Source of the DNA: Bacteroidota bacterium
GTDB lineage: Bacteria; Bacteroidota; Bacteroidia; 2-12-FULL-35-15
Assembly (NCBI GenBank): GCA_026391935.1
Contig: JAPLDC010000225.1
Span: forward strand, 953 to 6,265
DNA length: 5,313 nt
Direction: 5' to 3'
The notes under the pieces were generated by a model. It was not told where the DNA came from. It was given only the letters and a program-made list of their open reading frames with translations, and did not search any database. The translations under genes and the position numbers were made by a program. This document shows, in pieces, positions 1-5,313 of the stretch. The number at the start of each line of letters is the position of its first letter. Position 1 is the stretch's first letter.

Positions 1-198
1 CTCGCGTTTCAAAATTATCGCTTTAGTCTTCACTTGTTGATCAGCAGTCAGACTTAATTCCTTTGTCATTCGCTTTGTCATATTCTCGGCTCGTTCTTCC
101 GGAGTTTTTAAAGGTGCATTTTTCTTGGGTGGCTCCTGAGCCATCCCCTTTACCGATGCTATCACAACAGTAAATAAAATCAAAATTATTTTTTTCAT
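1..198 (-). CDS. Exported Spy/CpxP-like or DUF4890-like small protein, 5' part only
   Basis: The frame opens at an ATG (198 down to 196) and stays open for 66 codons to the left edge, so the C-terminus is missing. Residues 1-20 (MKKIILILFTVVIASVKGMA) are a typical Sec signal peptide, with likely cleavage before Gln21. The mature part begins with a short Pro/Lys-rich stretch, then 'TPEERAENMTKRMTKEL', then 'LTADQQ' (residues 50-55), all charged and helix-prone. Small periplasmic proteins of Bacteroidota annotated as DUF4890 or Spy/CpxP-like share this order (signal peptide, TPEERA-type helix, LTxxQ). In the Spy/CpxP family such helices act in envelope stress or as chaperones; that role here is inference only. 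No Shine-Dalgarno sequence is visible, as is usual in this phylum. It is divergent from the flavoprotein gene at 297. The reading frame and export signal are well supported; the family assignment is moderately sure because only 66 residues are visible. Confidence 0.72.
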   Translation of the reverse strand, partial: MKKIILILFTVVIASVKGMAQEPPKKNAPLKTPEERAENMTKRMTKELSLTADQQVKTKAIILKRE

Positions 199-296
199 TG
201 TTTATGTATTTTGCATTATGACAACAAAAAATAACGAAGGTTTAATCATCAGAAATAATCAATTCTATTTGAAAGAAATTATATTACTTTTAGACT
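199..296. other. Divergent intergenic region between the Spy-like and flavoprotein genes
   Basis: This 98-bp AT-rich gap must carry the start signals for both flanking genes. For the rightward gene there is an imperfect Bacteroidota-type promoter: TTTA at 241-244, a 19-bp spacer, then TCTATTTG at 264-271 (consensus TTTG and TAnnTTTG, one mismatch in each). That would put the transcript start about 20 bases before the ATG at 297. For the leftward gene I see only T-rich tracts around 225-235 on the minus strand without a properly spaced TTTG partner. No operator-like palindrome stands out. Confidence 0.35.
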
Positions 297-1496
297 ATGA
301 AAAAATCAGTCGCAATTATTGGAGGTGGACCCTCAGCATTAATACTTGCTGCTCATCTGAACGAACAAAAGTTTAATGTCACAATTTACGAGCGAAATGC
401 TGCTCTTGGCAGAAAATTTCTAGTGGCAGGGGAAGGTGGATTTAATCTGAGCCATTCAGAAGAAATGGAGAAATTTATTTCCAGATACATTCCGCCTGAT
501 TTTTTTCAACAAATTATTCCCGGTTTTTCTACCGACAATCTTCGCGATTGGTTTAAAAATATCGGCATCGAAACATTCATCGGTAGCAGTAATCGTGTGT
601 TTCCAATTAAAGGAATAAAGCCCATCGATGTTCTTAATGCTATTCTAAATGAATTAAGAAAAAAAAATGTTACAATAAAAACAAATCATAATTGGAAAGG
701 ATGGGAAAATGAAAAACTTATTTTCGAAGCACCTCCCCCTTTGGAGGGGGCAGGGGAAGGATTTGACATCACCATTTTTTCACTTGGCGGTTCCAGCTGG
801 AAAGTAACCGGCTCTGATGGTTCCTGGACAAATTATTTTTCAGAAAAAAACATTGAGATCATTCCTTTTCAAGCATCCAATTGCGCACAAGAAGTAAAAT
901 GGAATACTGAGTTCATGAATAAAGCTGAAGGTAAAATATTGAAAAATATATCTATCAAATGTGGCGACAATGAACAAAAAGGTGAACTTGTAATTACAAA
1001 ATTCGGATTGGAGGGAGGAGCCATATATGCAATGAGCCCTCAGATCAGAAAGCAACTTAACGAAAATGAAACTGCAACAATCTATCTTGATCTGAAACCT
1101 GCACTTACTATCGAACAGATAAAAGATAAATTCAGTGCGCGTGGAAATCGCTCCATAAAAAAATTGTTGATCGACAGATTAAATTTTGATGATACCCAGA
1201 TCGAACTTTTGAAAACAATTCTATCAAAAGACGATTTTACATATCTGGAAACACTTGCAAAAAAAATAAAAGCACTTCCAATTTCAATTTCTTCCTCTGC
1301 CCCAATAGATGAAGCCATATCCACTGTTGGAGGAATAGCATTAACAGAGATCGATACAAATTTTCAATTAAATAAACTACCGGACAATTATTGCATTGGA
1401 GAAATGCTCGACTGGGATGCACCAACAGGAGGCTATTTATTACATGCTTGTTTTGCAATGGGGCATAATTTAGCAGAACAATTAAATTTGGAATAA
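297..1496 (+). CDS. FAD-dependent flavoprotein, HI0933/YhiN superfamily (TIGR03862-like)
   Basis: A predicted cytoplasmic flavoprotein of 399 residues, about the full length for this family. An N-terminal Rossmann dinucleotide-binding fold is shown by IIGGGPSA (residues 7-14) and Glu32 at the end of the second strand (IYERN), which should bind the adenosine ribose of FAD. The family signature GRKFLVAGEGGFNLSHS follows at 38-54, LGGSSW and GSDGSW near 162-177, and the C-terminal FAD-contact motif GEMLDWDAPTGGY at 368-380. The 'AGxGGxNLxHS' and 'GEMLDWxAPTGGYLL' forms fit the TIGR03862 branch better than classical YhiN/BaiN, whose equivalent motif reads closer to 'SGGGRCNxTN'. The reaction and substrate of this branch are not established, so none is proposed. 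The third glycine of GxGxxG is Ala14. Residues 146-155 (PPPLEGAGEG) are encoded by a GC-rich palindromic element and do not look like native family sequence. The ATG at 297 places the Rossmann strand at residue 4 as expected. Confidence 0.9.
   Translation: MKKSVAIIGGGPSALILAAHLNEQKFNVTIYERNAALGRKFLVAGEGGFNLSHSEEMEKFISRYIPPDFFQQIIPGFSTDNLRDWFKNIGIETFIGSSNRVFPIKGIKPIDVLNAILNELRKKNVTIKTNHNWKGWENEKLIFEAPPPLEGAGEGFDITIFSLGGSSWKVTGSDGSWTNYFSEKNIEIIPFQASNCAQEVKWNTEFMNKAEGKILKNISIKCGDNEQKGELVITKFGLEGGAIYAMSPQIRKQLNENETATIYLDLKPALTIEQIKDKFSARGNRSIKKLLIDRLNFDDTQIELLKTILSKDDFTYLETLAKKIKALPISISSSAPIDEAISTVGGIALTEIDTNFQLNKLPDNYCIGEMLDWDAPTGGYLLHACFAMGHNLAEQLNLE
732..760. repeat. GC-rich palindromic interspersed element inserted in frame in the flavoprotein gene
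   Basis: A roughly 29-base block made almost only of C-runs then G-runs lies in otherwise AT-rich coding DNA. CCCCCT (735-740) and AGGGGG (745-750) form a perfect 6-bp stem with a TTGG loop. CCTCCCCC (732-739) can alternatively pair with GGGGAAGG (753-760) with one mismatch on the plus strand. Read in frame it encodes PPPLEGAGEG. From general knowledge, short 'CTCCCC-TTTGGAGGGG-nAGGGGA' elements recur in many Bacteroidota genomes and appear in proteins as PPLEG-type peptides. That this is one copy of such a family is inference, because the window holds only one full copy. It adds no stop codon and keeps the frame. Confidence 0.6.
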
Positions 1497-1586
1497 TTAC
1501 TCTTTACTTCAATCCCGTTTCGTGAATGAATCTGTTTGGCAAAATGAATAATCCCTCTCCATTTCTGTATCAGCAAGAATTTGATC

Positions 1587-1618
1587 TTTGTCTTTTCATA
1601 TATTTTTAATTAAATTTG
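1587..1618 (+). promoter_or_regulatory. Bacteroidota consensus promoter (TTTG - 20 bp - TAAATTTG) for the secreted protein gene
   Basis: A -33 element TTTG at 1587-1590, a spacer of exactly 20 bases, and a -7 element TAAATTTG at 1611-1618 match the Bacteroidota consensus TTTG/TAnnTTTG at all fixed positions, with spacing in the known range of about 19-21. The expected transcript start is about 1623-1627, giving a leader of only 13-17 bases before the ATG at 1640. It lies in the 143-bp gap after the flavoprotein stop codon, where no clear terminator is visible. Its position decides the start codon of the next gene, because the upstream in-frame TTG at 1616 falls inside the -7 box. Confidence 0.72.
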
Positions 1619-1639
1619 ATTATCACAAAGCCACTCGCC

Positions 1640-3505
1640 ATGAAACATCTTAAAATTGTAATTCTTTCTTTATCCATTTCACTTTCTGTAAATGCCTTCT
1701 CACAAACAAAATCAACAAGTAAAAGATTTACAATAAATAAAGCTGCTACAATAAATGTTGCTGATATTAAGGAAGACTGGAACCCCGTAGTACAAAACAT
1801 TGAAATGCCAAAACCAAACGGAAACAGCGAAAAACAAAAACGGAATGCTATAAAAGACAGTCTGGCGATAGTCTATCCTAAGAAATATAAATCTACTGTT
1901 TCCAAAAGCCCTCTGTCGATCCCTGCTCCTTTTCTAGGACAAAATCTTCAAGGAAACATATACAATAGCAGTACCCCAAATGATAATGAGATCGCAATTT
2001 CAAATGACAACAAAATTATTTCTGTGCAAAACGCTACTGTTTTCAAATATGATATTAATACAGGAACTTCTTTAGGTTATTTTTCACTTACAGCATTTGC
2101 AACGGCTCTTGCAAACCCGAATACGAAATTCGATCCAAAAGTAATTTACGATCCTATACAGGATAAATTTATTCTCGTTTTTTTGAATGGTTTTACAGAT
2201 ACAACCAGCAGTATAACCGTTGCATTTTCTGCCTCCAACGACCCTAACGGTATCTGGAACATGTACGAACTTCCTGGAAACCCATTTGGCAATGGATTAT
2301 GGACCGACTACCCAATGATCGCAATGACGGACCAAGAATTATTCATTACCGGCAATCTTCTTTATCCCGATTCGAGTTGGCAAACAGGTTTTAATGAAAG
2401 TGTCATTTGGCAGGTAAATAAAAATAGCGGTTATAGCGGGTCATCCATTCAAGCGATGGTTCATCATAACATTACGTGCGTTGGAAAACCTGTCAGAAAT
2501 ATTTGTCCTGTTAAAGGCGGACTTGATACTTACGGACCTGATATGAATTTTCTTTCTGATAGAAATCTGGATCCACAAAACGATACCGTTTTTTTAGTTC
2601 ATTTAAATGATACGATTGGCGCACTCGGACAAGCTATTACTGTTACACCACTAATTTCTCCAATCTCTTATTTTATGCCGCCACAAGCGTCGCAACCCGG
2701 AGCAGGAGTGCAACTTCTGGAAACAAATGATTCAAGGATTTTGGCCGCCTTCATTGAAAATGATAAAATACAATATGTAAATAACTGCCTTGATACTGCT
2801 TCGGGGTTTGCGGCAGTATACCACGGAATTATTAATGACATAAGCACCTCACCCTACATTACCGCTAATATTATTTCGGATACTTTATTGGAACTAGGGT
2901 ACCCAAATATTTCTTATGCCGGTTCGGGAACCACGGATCAAACTTCAATCATCAGTTTTGATCATACTGCACTAACTGTTTTTCCTGGAGTTTCTGCATT
3001 GACATCTGATGGCAACGGAAATTATTCTCCGATAACTACAGTTAAATCCGGAGCTGGATTTTTTAGCATCTTATCAGGAAACGAACGCTGGGGAGATTAT
3101 TCGGGGTCACAAAGAAAATACAACCAGCCTGGAAGAGTATGGGTAAACGGGATGTGGGGAAGCACTGCCCACAAAAACATTACCTGGATAGGAGAACTTT
3201 CTTTAAGCTCATTGGCAGGCATCAGTAATCCAAAACCCAACAATACTATAGATCAGATGATGGTATATCCTAATCCAACCGCTGACCTGATGAATGTATC
3301 CATTAATCTCGAAAAGCTGGAATACCTGCAATTTGAAGTTATTGACGTTACAGGAAAATTGCTGAAAGTATTGTTAAATGACAGAGTGAAAGCGGGGAAA
3401 AATAATTTTAACTTTTCAACTGCCCCTTTATCAAAAGGAATTTACTTTTTGAAAGTAACATCAGGAACAAAAGAAATCTTGGTGCAGAAATTTGTGAAAG
3501 AGTAA
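1640..3505 (+). CDS. Secreted protein with type IX secretion (Por) C-terminal sorting domain
   Basis: A 621-residue protein probably exported by Sec and then moved across the outer membrane by the type IX system. Residues 1-22 (MKHLKIVILSLSISLSVNAF plus SQ) form a signal peptide with likely cleavage after Ser21. About 82 C-terminal residues (540-621) match the type A sorting domain (TIGR04183): MVYPNPTADLMNVSI, then FEVIDVTGKLL, then LSKGIYFLKVTSGTKEILVQKFVKE. The body (about 90-525) seems beta-rich: DNEIAISNDNKIISV, FDPKVIYDPIQDKFILVF, AFSASNDPNGIW, LWTDYPMIAMTDQELFITGN and ERWGDYSGSQRKY resemble the repeating strands of sialidase-like beta-propellers, but I see no Asp-box series and no catalytic set, so no enzyme activity is claimed. 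The frame extends eight codons upstream to a TTG at 1616, but that codon lies in the promoter -7 box and before the signal peptide, so the ATG at 1640 is chosen. Exact role unknown. Confidence 0.88.
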   Translation: MKHLKIVILSLSISLSVNAFSQTKSTSKRFTINKAATINVADIKEDWNPVVQNIEMPKPNGNSEKQKRNAIKDSLAIVYPKKYKSTVSKSPLSIPAPFLGQNLQGNIYNSSTPNDNEIAISNDNKIISVQNATVFKYDINTGTSLGYFSLTAFATALANPNTKFDPKVIYDPIQDKFILVFLNGFTDTTSSITVAFSASNDPNGIWNMYELPGNPFGNGLWTDYPMIAMTDQELFITGNLLYPDSSWQTGFNESVIWQVNKNSGYSGSSIQAMVHHNITCVGKPVRNICPVKGGLDTYGPDMNFLSDRNLDPQNDTVFLVHLNDTIGALGQAITVTPLISPISYFMPPQASQPGAGVQLLETNDSRILAAFIENDKIQYVNNCLDTASGFAAVYHGIINDISTSPYITANIISDTLLELGYPNISYAGSGTTDQTSIISFDHTALTVFPGVSALTSDGNGNYSPITTVKSGAGFFSILSGNERWGDYSGSQRKYNQPGRVWVNGMWGSTAHKNITWIGELSLSSLAGISNPKPNNTIDQMMVYPNPTADLMNVSINLEKLEYLQFEVIDVTGKLLKVLLNDRVKAGKNNFNFSTAPLSKGIYFLKVTSGTKEILVQKFVKE

Positions 3506-3554
3506 ACTATATTTTCAAAGTTCATTTTTCTGAAAAGTTGTTTGAACATCTATC
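3506..3554. other. Short convergent intergenic gap without a clear terminator
   Basis: Two genes end facing each other across 49 AT-rich bases. TTCAAA (3514-3519) can pair with TTTGAA (3541-3546), and TTCA (3521-3524) with TGAA (3531-3534), but the structure is weak, AT-only and lacks a T-run on either side. I do not call a terminator here. Confidence 0.4.
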
Positions 3555-4109
3555 TTAATTACATGTGTTGGGTCCAAAACATATTAGCCAAGGAAGTTCT
3601 ATTCCAATTGTATCAATATAAACTGTTTCCTTATTTGTATCAGGAGCGATGTTGTGAAAATAAAGATTGTTGTTTTCTAACTTAAAAGGTAACTCCTCTT
3701 GTCCGTTTAAATAATAATCTTTTTTTTGTTTTAGATTATTTCGAATAAAAACGATTTGGGAATGTCCATGAATTTCAATAGTAGCTTGAACTTCACCAAA
3801 AACTGTAACTACATGAGATATTACAGTTCCATCCTTTTCCTTGATTTCACCTAAATAAATTATTTCTTCTTTACCGTACTTTGTTTTATTTTTTTGTTTT
3901 TTATTGATAAGGTCGGCATGAATATATTTCGTGAAATCCGTTTCTTCATCCGAATGAATAATAGAATCCCATTTTTCTTTCTTCTTCACTTCCTGCTCAT
4001 ACACTGCAATTTTATCTTTTGAATTGATACTTTGTTTATCTGTTTTTTGATTATTACAAGAAAACAATGGAGATAAAAACATGAAAAGATAAAATATTTT
4101 TTTTGTCAT
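3555..4109 (-). CDS. Putative lipoprotein of unknown family
   Basis: A 184-residue protein that I do not recognise as a named family. Residues 1-17 (MTKKIFYLFMFLSPLFS) form a lipoprotein signal peptide with a lipobox-like LFSC; Cys18 would be the lipidated residue, so the mature protein should be membrane-anchored, in the outer or inner membrane. After the cysteine comes a polar linker (NNQKTDKQSINSKDK), then a Lys/Glu-rich helical stretch to about residue 75. A part that looks beta-rich follows (EEIIYLGEIKEKDG, HVVTVFGEVQATIEIHGHSQIVFIRNN, YYLNGQEELPFKLENNNLYFH), ending in LICFGPNTCN with two cysteines five residues apart that could form a disulfide. The frame continues upstream to a GTG at 4151, but that would place 14 residues before the signal peptide and start next to the promoter; the ATG at 4109 is preferred. 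It converges with the secreted protein gene and lies downstream of the E2 gene on the same strand, behind a terminator. No functional link is implied. Confidence 0.78.
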   Translation of the reverse strand: MTKKIFYLFMFLSPLFSCNNQKTDKQSINSKDKIAVYEQEVKKKEKWDSIIHSDEETDFTKYIHADLINKKQKNKTKYGKEEIIYLGEIKEKDGTVISHVVTVFGEVQATIEIHGHSQIVFIRNNLKQKKDYYLNGQEELPFKLENNNLYFHNIAPDTNKETVYIDTIGIELPWLICFGPNTCN

Positions 4110-4123
4110 ATTAATTGTATTTG

Positions 4124-4154
4124 TAATAATAACACATTCGGCAATCGTCACAAA
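4124..4154 (-). promoter_or_regulatory. Candidate promoter of the lipoprotein gene
   Basis: On the minus strand a TTTG (4154-4151) is followed after 19 bases by TATTATTA (4131-4124), a weak match to the Bacteroidota -7 box TAnnTTTG, with the TA and two further bases kept. A transcript would begin about 10 bases before the ATG at 4109. The TTTG comes directly after the T-run of the E2 terminator, which fits a new transcription unit starting there. The spacing is right but the -7 element is poor, so this is tentative. Confidence 0.4.
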
Positions 4155-4155
4155 T

Positions 4156-4183
4156 AAAAAAAACGTCAGCTCATGCTGACGTT
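4156..4183 (-). terminator. Rho-independent terminator of the E2 gene
   Basis: AACGTCAGC (4162-4170) and GCTGACGTT (4175-4183) form a perfect 9-bp stem with a 4-base loop. Read on the minus strand the stem is followed by an unbroken run of T to 4156, giving eight T counting the two closing the stem. This is a classical intrinsic terminator, placed 33 bases beyond the E2 stop codon at 4217-4219. There is no comparable T-run on the plus-strand side, so it acts on leftward transcription. Confidence 0.9.
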
Positions 4184-4216
4184 AAATTTCTGAATAGTAT
4201 AAATAATGTTTGGAAA

Positions 4217-5313
4217 TTAGATTGAACCCATGCCAAGCATCAATACAGGATTTTCTAAATTACGTTTCAAGGTTTGTAAAAATGCAGAACCCAGCGCTCC
4301 GTCAACAACTCTGTGGTCACAGGATAATGTTACTTTCATAATATTCCCCGGTACTACTTGACCGTTCTTTACAACCGGAGTTTGCTTTATTGCTCCCACA
4401 GCTAAAATACAAGCATCGGGAGGATTAATAATTGCAGTAAATTCTTCTATACCAAACATTCCCAAATTAGATATGGTAAATGTATTTCCTTCCCAATCAC
4501 TTGGTTGTAATTTTTTATCTTTTGCTTTAGTCGAAAAATTGCGAACCTCGGCACCAATTTGTGATAATGTTTTACCATCCGCAAAACGGACAACAGGAAC
4601 CAATAATCCATCTTCCACAGCTACAGCAACACCAATATGAATATGTTCGTTGTAACGAATTTTATCTCCTAGCCATGATGAGTTTACTTTCGGATGTTTT
4701 CTGATGCTTGATGCAACCGCTTTTACTACGAGGTCGTTAAAAGATATTTTGACATCCGTATGTGTATTGATTGCCTCACGTACTTTGATTGCCACTTCCA
4801 TATCAATTTCCATTGTTAAATAAAAATGAGGAGCGGTAAATTTACTTTCAGCCAATCGTTTTGCAATGGTCTTGCGCATTTGTGAAACAGCTTCTTCCGT
4901 ATAACTTTCAACACCAACAAATGTGGACATGCCACTGTTAGATTTGAAATTATCAATATCACGTTTTACGATGCGACCATTGTCGCCACTACCTTTTAAA
5001 GCGTTAACACTAATTCCTTTATCCTCTGCTAATTTTTTCGCAAGTGGAGAGATCTTTGAACGTCCGTTATTACTTAATGTATCAACCTTATTAGATTCGA
5101 CCGTTTTTACTTCTGCTTTTTGTTCAACAACTTCCACTTTCGGAGAATCAACAATAGCAACCTTCTCGCTTTCAACTTTTGTACTTTCAACGCCTCTTGC
5201 CGCTTCGGCAGCTAAAACGGCAGAAATATCTTCCCCTTCTTTTCCTAAAATTGCCAAAATTGAATCTACCGGTGCGCCTTTTCCTTCTTGCACGCCAACA
5301 TGCAACAATACAC
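4217..5313 (-). CDS. pdhC: Dihydrolipoamide acyltransferase (E2), probably of pyruvate dehydrogenase; 5' end missing
   Basis: E2 core of a 2-oxo acid dehydrogenase complex, transferring an acyl group from lipoyl-lysine to CoA in the cytoplasm. The frame stays open to the right edge, so the start, most of the lipoyl domain and its Asp-Lys attachment site are outside. Numbering from Leu at 5308 as residue 1: the end of a lipoyl domain (LLHVGVQEGKGAPVDSILAI, with V before it), a linker rich in Val, Glu, Lys and Ser, a peripheral subunit-binding domain at about 85-121 (SPLAKKLAEDKGISVNAL, then GSGDNGRIVKRDI) that holds E1 and/or E3, a second linker, and the catalytic domain from about 132 to 363. 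The active-site motif DHRVVDGA carries His332 (codon 4315-4313). The overall sequence, including APVDSILAI and ISNLGMFGIEEFTAIINPP, fits the acetyltransferase of pyruvate dehydrogenase best; a branched-chain or 2-oxoglutarate E2 is less likely. The TTG at 5308 is not a real start. A strong terminator follows the stop codon. Confidence 0.93.
   Translation of the reverse strand, partial: VLLHVGVQEGKGAPVDSILAILGKEGEDISAVLAAEAARGVESTKVESEKVAIVDSPKVEVVEQKAEVKTVESNKVDTLSNNGRSKISPLAKKLAEDKGISVNALKGSGDNGRIVKRDIDNFKSNSGMSTFVGVESYTEEAVSQMRKTIAKRLAESKFTAPHFYLTMEIDMEVAIKVREAINTHTDVKISFNDLVVKAVASSIRKHPKVNSSWLGDKIRYNEHIHIGVAVAVEDGLLVPVVRFADGKTLSQIGAEVRNFSTKAKDKKLQPSDWEGNTFTISNLGMFGIEEFTAIINPPDACILAVGAIKQTPVVKNGQVVPGNIMKVTLSCDHRVVDGALGSAFLQTLKRNLENPVLMLGMGSI

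Noticed and set aside
732..760. The GC-rich hairpin as an intragenic terminator
   Set aside because: No T-run follows the stem on the plus strand, and it lies inside an intact coding sequence; a repeat element explains it better.
659..1266. A8 runs at 659-666 and 1259-1266 as programmed frameshift sites
   Set aside because: The single frame is continuous across both runs with family motifs on either side; such runs are expected in AT-rich Lys/Asn codons.
840..1458. Antisense open frames of 70-80 codons on the minus strand (840-1055, 1082-1324, 1237-1458)
   Set aside because: They lie wholly opposite the well-supported flavoprotein gene, and their translations show no domain, signal or sensible start context.
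1616..1639. TTG at 1616 as the start of the secreted protein
   Set aside because: It falls in the TAAATTTG promoter box and would put eight residues before a normal signal peptide that begins at the ATG at 1640.
1606..1800. Antisense open frame of 64 codons opposite the start of the secreted protein
   Set aside because: It covers the promoter and the signal-peptide codons of the opposite gene; its hydrophobic stretch is the complement of those codons.
3506..3554. Bidirectional terminator between the convergent genes
   Set aside because: Only short AT-only pairings are possible, and no T-run follows on either strand.
4110..4151. GTG at 4151 as the start of the lipoprotein
   Set aside because: It would bury the lipoprotein signal peptide 14 residues inside the protein and lies upstream of the candidate -7 box.
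5306..5308. TTG at 5308 as a true start of the E2 gene
   Set aside because: The frame stays open to the window edge (a Val codon precedes it), and a start here would delete most of the lipoyl domain.

Overview
The window looks like ordinary chromosomal DNA from a member of the Bacteroidota. The evidence is AT-rich coding sequence, a C-terminal type IX secretion sorting domain, a consensus Bacteroidota sigma-factor promoter (TTTG, 20 bp, TAnnTTTG), genes without Shine-Dalgarno sequences, and a GC-rich palindromic element of a kind familiar from Bacteroidota genomes. The genus cannot be named from sequence alone.

Layout: (1) the left edge holds the first 66 codons of a leftward gene for a small exported protein with a Spy/CpxP-like or DUF4890-like 'LTxxQ' helix region. 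(2) A 98-bp divergent gap leads to a complete rightward gene for a 399-residue FAD flavoprotein of the HI0933/YhiN superfamily, TIGR03862-like branch. A roughly 29-bp GC-rich palindromic element sits in frame inside it. (3) A 143-bp gap with a very good promoter precedes a 621-residue secreted protein with a signal peptide, a probable beta-rich body and a type IX sorting domain. (4) A 49-bp gap separates it from a convergent leftward gene for a 184-residue lipoprotein of unknown family. (5) Upstream of the lipoprotein lie its probable promoter, a strong rho-independent terminator on the minus strand, and the leftward gene for the dihydrolipoamide acyltransferase (E2) of a 2-oxo acid dehydrogenase complex, probably pyruvate dehydrogenase. 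The E2 gene runs off the right edge and lacks its 5' end.

The genes do not form an obvious pathway. E2 is central metabolism in the cytoplasm. The secreted protein, lipoprotein and Spy-like protein belong to the envelope or exterior, and the flavoprotein is an orphan cytoplasmic oxidoreductase. The terminator-then-promoter arrangement suggests E2 and the lipoprotein are separate transcription units, and the secreted protein has its own promoter. I see no CRISPR array, RNA gene, insertion sequence, phage gene or defence system. The items most worth a second look are the in-frame repeat element in the flavoprotein gene and the promoter that decides the start of the secreted protein.
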